From NCBI RefSeq assembly GCF_000421145.1, contig NZ_ATWH01000011.1, positions 62,001 through 126,000 of the forward strand: 64,000 bases of DNA. The letters are read 5' to 3'. This DNA comes from Glaciibacter superstes DSM 21135. GTDB lineage: Bacteria; Actinomycetota; Actinomycetes; Actinomycetales; Microbacteriaceae. Positions 53,012 through 60,194 of this stretch are shown here, piece after piece. The number at the start of each line of letters is the position of its first letter. Position 1 is the stretch's first letter. Position numbers and translations under genes: made by a program. The notes beneath the pieces were generated by a model. That model saw only the letters and a list, made by a program, of their open reading frames with translations. It did no database searches and was not told where the DNA came from.

Positions 53012-53054
53012 GTCGCCGCCTCCGGTCACTGACCGGGGGCGGCGACGTGTTTTT
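53012..53054 (+). terminator. Intrinsic terminator of the UPF0182 gene
   Basis: GTCGCCGCC plus CCGGTCA (53012-53028) pair with TGACCGG plus GGCGGCGAC (53030-53046) apart from one T-G wobble, followed by GTGTTTTT. Confidence 0.92.
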
Positions 53055-53073
53055 CGGGAGGATCCTGCGCTGG

Positions 53074-53103
53074 TTCGACGGGGCTTTTCCCCTGTGCTAG
53101 AGT
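53074..53103 (+). promoter_or_regulatory. Promoter of tRNA-fMet copy 1
   Basis: TTCGAC (53074-53079), 18-bp spacer, TAGAGT (53098-53103), placing the start about 6 nt ahead of the mature tRNA. Confidence 0.6.
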
Positions 53104-53115
53104 TGTTGCTTGTGC

Positions 53116-53192
53116 CGCGGGGTGGAGCAGTTCGGTAGCTCGCTGGGCTCATAACCCAGAGGTCGTAGGTTCAAATCCTGCCCCCGCAACCA
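53116..53192 (+). tRNA. Initiator tRNA-fMet (CAT), copy 1
   Basis: A full cloverleaf: GCGGGG/CCCCGC acceptor pairs preceded by an unpaired C1 opposite A72, a D arm, the anticodon arm CTGGG-CTCATAA-CCCAG with the three consecutive G-C pairs diagnostic of initiator tRNA, and a T-arm containing GGTTCAAATCC. CCA is encoded (53190-53192). Confidence 0.97.
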
Positions 53193-53259
53193 AGAAGTCC
53201 CGGTCAGATTCGGTTTTTCGGTCCCTGCAAAGGGAATGAAGAATGACTGACTCGGCACT

Positions 53260-53295
53260 AATCCGGCGCAGCCCCAAGCTGCGCCGGATTTTTTC
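53260..53295 (+). terminator. Terminator after tRNA-fMet copy 1
   Basis: AATCCGGCGCAG (53260-53271) pairs perfectly with CTGCGCCGGATT (53279-53290), followed by a T-run. The 12-bp stem and TTTTTT fit a factor-independent terminator. Confidence 0.92.
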
Positions 53296-53401
53296 GTCTC
53301 TGCGCCAGCGCTGGCCTTGAATCACCTCGCGAGCGCTCGGACTCGGCGAAGTCTGCCGTGCTCAGCGAAGGGGCCGGGCTGGAGCACTTCGAGTGCGCCG
53401 A

Positions 53402-53887
53402 TCATGAAATGTCCGGCGTGGGATGCCGAAACAACTCCCTCTGGTCGAGAGTGACGTCTGCCTCGCCGGGTGCGTCGCTATCGAATGCTCGCCGGTTGCC
53501 GGCGATCGTGTGCTGGTGCTCTTTCACCCAGTCGCCCAGGGTGAGCGCCACGAGTTGGAGCGACCGGCCGAGGGCAGTGAGCTCGTACTCGACCCGCGGC
53601 GGCACCTCGGCGTAGATGGTGCGCGAGACGAGGCCGTCGCGCTCCAGGGCGCGCAGGGTGACGGTGAGCATCCGGCGGGAGATGCCCGGGATGGTCTCGG
53701 AGAGGTCGGTGAACCTCCGCCGCTCTTCGCCGAGCACCCCGATCACTAGCAGCGTCCACTTGTCCCCGATGCGGGAGAGCAGCGACCGGAACATGCTGGG
53801 GTCATCGCTCGTGCAGAGCTGGGCCATGGTGGGCATGGACTGGATGAGCCGGGCCTGCAGCTCATCGATCGACATCTGCTGAGTCAT
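53402..53887 (-). CDS. HxlR-family transcriptional regulator
   Basis: 161 residues with the MarR-like winged helix of HxlR: IGDKWTLLVIGVL, FTDLSETIPGISRRMLTVTLRALERDGLV and the beta wing VPPRVEYELTALGRSL. HxlR proteins often sense thiol-reactive or quinone compounds and control a divergent reductase, as here. The ATG is preceded by AAGGAGAG. The segment between the two divergent starts contains GTTAC/GTAAC palindromes. No Cys is in the usual redox-sensing N-terminal position; Cys25 is the only candidate. Confidence 0.9.
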   Translation of the reverse strand: MTQQMSIDELQARLIQSMPTMAQLCTSDDPSMFRSLLSRIGDKWTLLVIGVLGEERRRFTDLSETIPGISRRMLTVTLRALERDGLVSRTIYAEVPPRVEYELTALGRSLQLVALTLGDWVKEHQHTIAGNRRAFDSDAPGEADVTLDQRELFRHPTPDIS

Positions 53888-53900
53888 CTGCTCTCCTTCG

Positions 53901-53916
53901 GTTACCGCCGGGTAAC
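53901..53916 (+). promoter_or_regulatory. HxlR operator candidate 1
   Basis: GTTACC-GCCG-GGTAAC, a perfect 6+4+6 inverted repeat 14 bp before the hxlR-type ATG on the minus strand. A further half site GGTAAC is at 53931-53936. Confidence 0.6.
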
Positions 53917-53954
53917 GGGGGATCGTTTGCGGTAACGGGAGCCCGACGTGCAGA

Positions 53955-53969
53955 GTTACTGATGGTAAC
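53955..53969 (+). promoter_or_regulatory. HxlR operator candidate 2
   Basis: GTTAC-TGATG-GTAAC, 5+5+5, overlapping a TAACTAT -10-like sequence of the azoreductase gene and 42 bp before its ATG. Confidence 0.6.
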
Positions 53970-54010
53970 TATAGCCGGGTCGCCGACCCGAAGCCGATCA
54001 AAGGAGTGTC

Positions 54011-54664
54011 ATGTCCCTGTTTCGCCTGGATGCCAGTATCCGCACCGAGGGTTCGACGAGCCGCGCCCTGGGCGATATCGTCGAAGCCGAGTGGCGCGCC
54101 GCTCACCCCGACGCCGCGACCACCCGCCGTCACATCGGCGTCGAGCCGGTGCCTGCCACCGCCTGGTCCGACTCCGTGGCCGCGTCGATGACTCCCGAGT
54201 CCGAGCGCACGCCCGACCAGTCTGCCGCGGCCGGCCTGGCCAGCGCACTGACCGACGAGCTCGCCGCGGCCGACGCGCTGCTGTTCGCCGTGCCGCTCTA
54301 CAACTTCGGCGTCTCGCAGCACTTCAAGTCCTACGTCGACCTCGTGCTGACCGACCCGCGCATGGCACCCGGCGCGCTCCCGGCGACCTCTGGCAAGCCG
54401 GCGGTGCTGGTGACGGTGCAGGGCGGCAACTACTCCGCCGGATCGCCCAAGGAGGGCTGGGACCACGCCACCGCCTGGATGCGGCGCATCCTCGAGGACG
54501 TTTGGCAGCTAGATCTCGAGGTAGTGACGCGCGAGTTCACGCTCGTCGGCGTGAACCCCGCCCTCGACCAATTCACCGAATTGGCTGACGAACTGAAGCT
54601 GCGCGCTGAAGGCCAGGCCACCCGGCACGGGCGCTCCCTCGATCGCTTCCCTCTGGCCGCCTGA
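54011..54664 (+). CDS. FMN-dependent NADH-azoreductase-like NAD(P)H oxidoreductase
   Basis: 217 residues, flavodoxin-like fold: N-terminal RLDASIRTEGSTSRALG phosphate loop, VPLYNFGVSQHFKSYVD and the GGNYSAGSPKEGWDHATAWMRRIL segment, as in AzoR/FMN-dependent NADH-quinone reductases. It probably reduces quinones or azo compounds by two electrons. A strong AAAGGAG site precedes the ATG. It is divergent from the HxlR regulator and followed by the F420-type gene, so an inducible quinone or electrophile defence unit is likely. Confidence 0.87.
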   Translation: MSLFRLDASIRTEGSTSRALGDIVEAEWRAAHPDAATTRRHIGVEPVPATAWSDSVAASMTPESERTPDQSAAAGLASALTDELAAADALLFAVPLYNFGVSQHFKSYVDLVLTDPRMAPGALPATSGKPAVLVTVQGGNYSAGSPKEGWDHATAWMRRILEDVWQLDLEVVTREFTLVGVNPALDQFTELADELKLRAEGQATRHGRSLDRFPLAA

Positions 54665-54717
54665 ACCGGAGCACCCGCCTGGGTTCGATTCAAACGAGAG
54701 AAAGAGAGTACTCATCC

Positions 54718-55341
54718 ATGAGCAGCATCAGTTTCATCGGTCTGGGGGGCATGGCCAGCGCCATAGCCGCTCGCGCGGTCGCGGGCGGCAACACCGTCGA
54801 GCTCATCGGCCGTGACGCGGCCAAAGCCAAGGGCCTGGCTGCCGCGCTCGGCGGCGGAGCCACGGCTGGGACATTCGGCACTGTCCCTGCTGGCGATATC
54901 GTCGTTCTCGCCGTGCCGTACACCAGCGCCGTGCAGGTCGTCGCCCAGTACGGGGATGCATTGGCCGGCAAGGTCATCATCGACATTTCCAACACCTTCA
55001 ACGCCGACGCCACCGGGCTGGTGACACCTGTCGGCACTTCCGGTGCGCAGGAGATCGCCAAGGCCGTCCCGGCGAGCGCGCATGTCGTGAAGGCGTTCAA
55101 CACCGTCTTCGGCCACGTCCTGGCCCAGGGGCACTCGTTGGACGTGTTCTTCGCCGGAGATGATGCGCGGGCCAAGGCCTCTGTGTCAGCGTTCATCGAG
55201 AGCCTCGGACTGCGTCCGCTCGATGTCGGCGGCCTGGAGATGGCCCTCTGGTTGGAAGGGATGGGGCCGCTGATGATGGGCCTGGCCCGCCACGGCGTGG
55301 GGAGCTTCAACCTCTCCCTCGGCGTCAGCGTTCTCAGCTGA
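54718..55341 (+). CDS. NADP-binding, F420-dependent NADP reductase-like protein
   Basis: 207 residues. An N-terminal dinucleotide motif GLGGMASAIA (8-17) is followed by GRDAAKA, VVLAVPYTSA, IIDISNTF and KAFNTVFGHVL, which match the NADPH-dependent F420 reductase-like family (often annotated as NAD(P)-binding oxidoreductases). It lies 53 bp after the azoreductase gene on the same strand and is probably cotranscribed. Use of F420 is not demonstrated; several family members use flavin substrates. Confidence 0.82.
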   Translation: MSSISFIGLGGMASAIAARAVAGGNTVELIGRDAAKAKGLAAALGGGATAGTFGTVPAGDIVVLAVPYTSAVQVVAQYGDALAGKVIIDISNTFNADATGLVTPVGTSGAQEIAKAVPASAHVVKAFNTVFGHVLAQGHSLDVFFAGDDARAKASVSAFIESLGLRPLDVGGLEMALWLEGMGPLMMGLARHGVGSFNLSLGVSVLS

Positions 55342-55571
55342 GCGCACATACTATCGAACGGACGATCTCAGCCGGGCTGATTACGAGCAAGCAACTGACG
55401 ACAAAAACGCGCGGCGACAACTCGGCGCGATGGCGTCTCAAACGAGGTCGAGCTGGCTCGAGCGATCACTAAACGTGGGCTAAACTGATCACACCAACGT
55501 AAACAGCTGGATCGAGAAATTTCGATCTGACTAGGATATGGCGAGGAATGACCACCGCAAGGGGTCAGCGT
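55342..55571. other. Gene-free A+T-richer stretch before tRNA-fMet copy 2
   Basis: No coding frame is supported. It is visibly richer in A and T than the rest of the window. A TAGGAT hexamer at 55532-55537 may be the -10 box of the tRNA and TAAACT is at 55481-55486. A short imperfect palindrome surrounds AAATTT at about 55517. Confidence 0.5.
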
Positions 55572-55645
55572 CGCGGGGTGGAGCAGTTCGGTAGCTCGCT
55601 GGGCTCATAACCCAGAGGTCGTAGGTTCAAATCCTGCCCCCGCAA
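55572..55645 (+). tRNA. Initiator tRNA-fMet (CAT), copy 2
   Basis: Identical over the mature tRNA to copy 1, with the same initiator hallmarks. The following bases are CAA, so CCA is not encoded and must be added enzymatically. Confidence 0.97.
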
Positions 55646-55667
55646 CAAGTGTTCATCTGAACGCGTA

Positions 55668-55698
55668 GGCCCGGAATCATTGCGATTCCGGGCCTTTT
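55668..55698 (+). terminator. Terminator after tRNA-fMet copy 2
   Basis: GGCCCGGAATC (55668-55678) pairs with GATTCCGGGCC (55684-55694) around ATTGC, followed by TTTT. It may also serve the convergent lacI-type gene, which ends at 55707. Confidence 0.93.
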
Positions 55699-55706
55699 GC
55701 TTTGCT

Positions 55707-56708
55707 TCACGGGCGATGGGCACCACAGGATTCGCGCAAAATGAGTGAGCCTTCGAAGAGTTGGTGACCGGCAGGCTCGTCGCCCGTGCGCAGGACCAAC
55801 CGAACGGCTTCCTGGGCCATGTGAGTGATGGGCTGCGCCAGCGTGGTCAGGCCCGGCCACGCGTATTCGGCGTCACGAGAGCCGTCGAATGACACGATAG
55901 CGATCTCGTCAGGAACAGCAATGTCAACCTCGTGGAGACGTTTCAGCACGCCGATTGCGATGGTATCTGAGGCAACGAAGACCGCACGAGGCCGGCGTTC
56001 TCCTGCCACCAGTCGGTCGGCTGCTGCACGGCCGCCGTGAGGGGTATACGACGACTCGATTGCTATCCGCGGCTCGAGACCGGCGGCACGGCATGCGCTT
56101 TGCCAACCACGGAAGCGGAGGTCTTCAGGCGACGCGGTGCCCACGAACCCGATCTCGTCGTACCCATGCTCGATCAGGTGTTGAACTGCCGCGAACGCGC
56201 CGGCATACAGGTCGACGCTGATCGACCTGGAGAAGGGTGCTGACGCGTCCAGGAGCACCCACGGCATCCCGATTCGGTTGAGTTCTTCGGCATCTGTGAT
56301 GCCTTCGCCCGGAACGATGAGAACGCCATCAACCTGTCGGTTGGCGAACTCAAGGAAATGCTGAAGGGTGGCCGGGTCGTTCGACGGTGACGTCGTCATA
56401 TACAGCGCGTAACCGTTTCGCCGCGCTTCCAACTCCACAGCCTGTGCGAGTTCGTTGAAGAACGGATTGGTGCCGTCTGGCACGATCACAGCGAGTGTCC
56501 TGGTTGAACCCATTTTTAGTGCGCGCGCCGTGAGATTAGGGCGGTAGCCGAGTTCCTCGACCGCGTCTTTGACACGCTGCGCCGTCTTGGCGGAAACTGG
56601 CCCAGACCCGTTGAGTGTGTACGTCACGACCGCTGGACTCACTCCGGCCCGACGTGCCACGTCTGTTCGAGTGGCCCGCCGAGAATGTGCGAGGGGCAAA
56701 TCGTTCAC
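55707..56708 (-). CDS. LacI-family transcriptional repressor
   Basis: 333 residues, GTG start with GGAGG upstream. The N-terminal helix-turn-helix (TRTDVARRAGVSPAVVTYTLNG) and hinge helix (RPNLTARALKMGSTRT) are followed by a periplasmic-binding-protein-like sensor domain (VIVPDGTNPFFNELAQAVE, VFVASDTIAIGVLKRL, IVSFDGSRDAEYAWPGLTTL). It is divergent from the sugar ABC transporter operon. Both that operon and the glycosidase-like gene carry a TTACTCGAGTAA-type palindrome, the expected shape of a LacI-family operator with a central CG. Confidence 0.92.
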   Translation of the reverse strand: MNDLPLAHSRRATRTDVARRAGVSPAVVTYTLNGSGPVSAKTAQRVKDAVEELGYRPNLTARALKMGSTRTLAVIVPDGTNPFFNELAQAVELEARRNGYALYMTTSPSNDPATLQHFLEFANRQVDGVLIVPGEGITDAEELNRIGMPWVLLDASAPFSRSISVDLYAGAFAAVQHLIEHGYDEIGFVGTASPEDLRFRGWQSACRAAGLEPRIAIESSYTPHGGRAAADRLVAGERRPRAVFVASDTIAIGVLKRLHEVDIAVPDEIAIVSFDGSRDAEYAWPGLTTLAQPITHMAQEAVRLVLRTGDEPAGHQLFEGSLILRESCGAHRP

Positions 56709-57000
56709 TCTTCCTCCAACCCGCTGGTGTGGGGCGCGTCTGCCTTGGATTCACACCTTACGCGGGCGCCGGTTCGTCAGCGGGTGCCCGGGATCGCGAA
56801 ATCATGTGACAAACGAAACTCGCCAGCGAGCTCACTGGTGACACCCATACAGGGGACACCCTCTCTAAGATCTCGGGCGGCATTGACCCGACAGGGGAAG
56901 TTTGTCGGAAAACTTTACTCGAGTCAACTTTTGTGTAAGGCTACCCATTCGCGGCGCAGTCCTGCTCCGTTCGCGGTCTCATAACACGAAGAGGTGCACA
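56709..57000. other. Regulatory region between lacI-type gene and ABC operon
   Basis: 292 bp without a gene. It holds the operator at 56915, an IR of CCGAC/GTCGG (56887-56908) just upstream, and an AAGAGG ribosome-binding site before the ATG at 57001. No clear -35/-10 pair was fixed. Confidence 0.5.
56915..56926 (+). promoter_or_regulatory. LacI-type operator 1 (ABC operon)
   Basis: TTACTCGAGTCA, differing from the perfect palindrome at 61812 by one base. Its ACTCGAGT core is a perfect 8-mer. It lies 75 bp before the ABC operon start. Confidence 0.7.
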
Positions 57001-58320
57001 ATGATCGAACCGAAACCCCTGCGTCGCAATCTTGCGGCACTCGCCGCTTTGTCGGTTGCATCGATCGCAATGACGGGATGTTCCGTCGGTTCATTCGGGT
57101 CGTCCGACGACGGTAAAACGACGATCACCTTCCAGAACTTCAATGCGGCCGACGCGGTGAAAGCGTCAAAGCAGATGATCGCCGCATTCGAGGAGGAGAA
57201 CCCAGACATCACCGTAAAACTTGACACGATCCCCGGCGGGTCCGACGGCGACAACCTGGTCAAGACCCAGTTGAGCACCGGGGACATGGACGATGTTTTT
57301 GCGTACAACTCTGGTTCGCTGTTTCAGGCGATCCGACCCGAGCAGAACCTGGTTCCCCTGACCGAAGAGTCGTGGGTGGAGACGGTTGCACCGAGTTATC
57401 TGCCCGCAGTGAGCGTCGGGGAGGACGTCTACGGCGCACCGAGTGGAACGTCAAGTCCGGGAGGTGTCCTGTACAACAAGACCGTCTACGAGCGGCTCGG
57501 CCTGAGCGTTCCGACGGCCTGGGACGAATTCCGTGCGAACAACGAGAAGATTCTCGCGGATGGTGAGGTCACGCCGATCGAACAGACCTACGGCGACAGT
57601 TGGACGGCGCAGATGTTTGTGCTTGCCGACTTCGCCAACATAGCCGCGGCTGAGCCCACCTGGGCTGCCGAATACACCGAGAACAAGGCCCACTACGCCG
57701 ATGAACCTGCGTTGCAGAGCTTCACCAACCAGCAGCAGGCATTCGACGACGGTTTCTTCAACGAGGACTTTGCGTCTGCCACCTATGACGATGGCGTCCG
57801 CGCCGTCGCGACGGGAACCGCTGCGCACTATCCGATCCTCTCCGGCGCGATCAGCGCGGTTGAGCAGAACTATCCCGAGAACATCGATGACATCGGCATG
57901 TTCGCGCTGCCGGCGAAGAATGCGGCCGACACCCGTCTGACGGTCTTCCTTGCAAGCGCTTTTTACATTCCGAAGAGCACCACAGGGGAGAAGCTCGCTG
58001 CTGCGAAGAAGTTTGTTGCGTTTACCCAGTCGGCCAAGGGCTGCTCGATCTTCCTCGAGGGTGGCGTGAGCGGACCGTTTGTGAACTCGACCTGCACTCT
58101 CCCCGATAGCGTTCCAGAGGCAGTGCAGGGCCTCCAGCAGTACGTCGACGACGGGAAGTCCGGCGCGGCTCTCGAGTATCTGTCGCCCCTGAAAGGGCCG
58201 AGTCTGCCCCAGCTCGCCGTGGAGGTGGGCTCAGGCATCCGCCCGGCCGCAAGCGGTGCGCAGCTGTACGACGAGGACGTCAAGAAGCAGGCCAAGCAAC
58301 TCGGCCTTGCCGGCTGGTAG
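57001..58320 (+). CDS. Carbohydrate ABC transporter substrate-binding lipoprotein
   Basis: 439 residues. A signal peptide with lipobox MTGC (Cys26) is followed by the family 1 solute-binding fold: ITFQNFNAADAVKASKQMIAAFEEENPDI, DDVFAYNSGSLFQAI, GVLYNKTVYERLGL and FLEGGVSGPF. It captures a sugar outside the cell for the two downstream permeases. The ATG at 57001 follows GAAGAGG. It is the first gene of the LacI-controlled operon, and the longer in-frame start at 56902 would overlap the operator. Confidence 0.92.
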   Translation: MIEPKPLRRNLAALAALSVASIAMTGCSVGSFGSSDDGKTTITFQNFNAADAVKASKQMIAAFEEENPDITVKLDTIPGGSDGDNLVKTQLSTGDMDDVFAYNSGSLFQAIRPEQNLVPLTEESWVETVAPSYLPAVSVGEDVYGAPSGTSSPGGVLYNKTVYERLGLSVPTAWDEFRANNEKILADGEVTPIEQTYGDSWTAQMFVLADFANIAAAEPTWAAEYTENKAHYADEPALQSFTNQQQAFDDGFFNEDFASATYDDGVRAVATGTAAHYPILSGAISAVEQNYPENIDDIGMFALPAKNAADTRLTVFLASAFYIPKSTTGEKLAAAKKFVAFTQSAKGCSIFLEGGVSGPFVNSTCTLPDSVPEAVQGLQQYVDDGKSGAALEYLSPLKGPSLPQLAVEVGSGIRPAASGAQLYDEDVKKQAKQLGLAGW

Positions 58321-58398
58321 ACCCGTCAATCGTTTGCTGTACGGCTCGCTGCCCCGGCGTTTGCGGCGGATGGCGGCACGACTGAAAGAGGACGTGTT

Positions 58399-59364
58399 AT
58401 GACCGAGACCGTCATGCACAAGGCCGCCTCGAGTTCCCGGGTGGTGGAGAGCCCCCTCAGCAGCCAGAAACGAGGAGGCGGGCTGAAACGAGGGGGCGGG
58501 CAGAAACGAGGTGGGGCGCAATACTCCCTGTGGTTTCTGCTGCCGGGAGCGATTCTCTTTCTCGTGCTTTTCGTGGTGCCGACGATCTCTTCCTTCTATT
58601 TCAGCCTGACCCGTTGGACACTTTTCGACTCGGAGTTCATCGGCCTTGAGAACTTCGTGACCTTCTTCCGAGAACCGATGCTGCTGCAAGGCTTCACCAA
58701 CACCTTCATCTATGCGCTGATCACCAGTGTCGGAAAAGTGGCGATCGGTTTGGCTCTCGCGATGTTCCTTACGTCGGGCGTCATCGCTCGCGGCTACCTG
58801 CGCGCCGTAGTGTTCTTCCCGGTGTTGGTGTCGACCATTGGTATCGGCATCACATTCAAGGTTCTCTTGAATCCCTACCACGGGCTCGTGAATCAGTCGC
58901 TGTCGGTCTTCGGCATCGAGGGCCCAGGCTGGTTGACGGACCCCCACCTCGCACTACTGACTGTTGCTGCGGTTGATGTCTGGAAAGGGGTCGGGGTGTC
59001 CACCCTGATCTTCATGGCTGGACTCGTCGCGATCCCTCGCGACTATTACGAAGCGGCCACCGTCGACGGAGTCGGTGGTTGGCAGGCTTTCCGATTCATC
59101 ACGCTTCCACTCGTTCGGCCGGCGATGGCGACCGTCATTCTGCTCAACGTGATCAGCGGCCTTCGATCATTCGACCTGATCTGGGCGATGACCGGCGGCG
59201 GGCCCGGCTTCACGAGTGACGTTATCGGCTCGGTCATCTACAAGCAGTATCAGGCTGGATTCTACGGGCTGTCGACGGCGGGCAACGTGGTCTTGTTCGT
59301 CGTTGTCGCCGCGATCACGGTGCCGATGCAACTCGCCTTCAGGAGACGGGAGATCGACCAGTGA
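58399..59364 (+). CDS. Carbohydrate ABC transporter permease (MalF-like)
   Basis: 321 residues with six membrane segments and the EAA cytoplasmic loop (EAATVDGVGGWQAFRFITLPL) that docks an ATPase. The N-terminus carries three 18-bp-encoded KRGGG-type repeats (58465-58518), absent from usual family members. An AAAGAGG site precedes the ATG. The next permease starts inside its stop codon (GTGA). Confidence 0.93.
   Translation: MTETVMHKAASSSRVVESPLSSQKRGGGLKRGGGQKRGGAQYSLWFLLPGAILFLVLFVVPTISSFYFSLTRWTLFDSEFIGLENFVTFFREPMLLQGFTNTFIYALITSVGKVAIGLALAMFLTSGVIARGYLRAVVFFPVLVSTIGIGITFKVLLNPYHGLVNQSLSVFGIEGPGWLTDPHLALLTVAAVDVWKGVGVSTLIFMAGLVAIPRDYYEAATVDGVGGWQAFRFITLPLVRPAMATVILLNVISGLRSFDLIWAMTGGGPGFTSDVIGSVIYKQYQAGFYGLSTAGNVVLFVVVAAITVPMQLAFRRREIDQ
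58465..58518 (+). repeat. Three 18-bp tandem repeats at the permease N-terminus
   Basis: CAGAAACGAGGAGGCGGG and two variants start at 58465, 58483 and 58501 and encode Gln/Leu-Lys-Arg-Gly-Gly-Gly repeats in the cytoplasmic tail. Confidence 0.9.
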
Positions 59365-60191
59365 AGCGTCGCAAGAGTCGCTGGGTGGCCGGGTCGATCG
59401 CGATCGTTCTGTCCGTCGTTGTCTTTCTCGTACCGTTTGCCTTCATCATCCTGACCGCGTCGAAGAGCGCGACAGAAGCATCACAGTTCGCCTTCACCTG
59501 GCCCACGCAGTTCATGCTGTGGGACAACGTGCTTGAGGTGCTGCAGACGCGGGACTTCCTCATCCTCAGGGCATTCATCAACAGCACGATCCTCACCGTC
59601 TCGAGCGTTGCGATCATGGTGGTGCTTGCCGCGATGATGGGATACGTTCTTCAGCGTCGTCGGGGCGCGTGGACGACCGCGGCCACCTACATGGTCCTCG
59701 CCGGCCTCATCGTTCCCCCGGCTGTGGTGCCGACGGTGTGGGTGCTGCAGAGCATTGGGCTGTTCAAGCAGATGTCCGGCATGATACTCATCGAGGTCAC
59801 CTTCGGCCTGTCCTTCTGCGTCCTGTTGTTCCGCGCCTTTGTCGCGACAATCCCACGCGAACTCGATGAAGCCGCCACGGTTGACGGTGCCGGCCCGCTC
59901 AGGGTGTTCTTCCTCGTGGTTCTGCCGCTCTTGAAACCCGTGGTCGTCACCGTCATCGTCGTTCAGTCCGTCGCGGTATTCAACGACTTCTCCGGGCCGC
60001 TGTACTTCCTGCCGGGCGATGAAAATGCAACTGTTCAGGCGACGCTCTACAACTTCCAGAGTCAGACGCTCAGCCAGTGGAATCTCCTGTTCACGGATGT
60101 GCTCTTGATCACGGTTCCACCGCTCGTGCTCTACATCTTTTTCAATCGTCAGATCGTCGAAGGCATGGTCAGCGGCGCGGTCAAAGGCTGA
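59361..60191 (+). CDS. Carbohydrate ABC transporter permease (MalG-like)
   Basis: 276 residues, GTG start overlapping the previous stop. Six membrane segments and an EAA loop (DEAATVDGAGPLRVFFLVVLPLLKP). It pairs with the MalF-like permease. No ATP-binding gene follows, so the transporter must borrow a shared ATPase of the MsmX/MsiK type encoded elsewhere. Its stop is 3 bp from the stop of the convergent glycosidase-like gene. Confidence 0.93.
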   Translation: MKRRKSRWVAGSIAIVLSVVVFLVPFAFIILTASKSATEASQFAFTWPTQFMLWDNVLEVLQTRDFLILRAFINSTILTVSSVAIMVVLAAMMGYVLQRRRGAWTTAATYMVLAGLIVPPAVVPTVWVLQSIGLFKQMSGMILIEVTFGLSFCVLLFRAFVATIPRELDEAATVDGAGPLRVFFLVVLPLLKPVVVTVIVVQSVAVFNDFSGPLYFLPGDENATVQATLYNFQSQTLSQWNLLFTDVLLITVPPLVLYIFFNRQIVEGMVSGAVKG

Positions 60192-60194
60192 TCC

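Noticed and set aside
53193..55571. Prophage or integrative element at the tRNA
   Set aside because: No integrase, transposase or phage gene lies between the tRNA copies, so only a passive duplication or old insertion can be argued.
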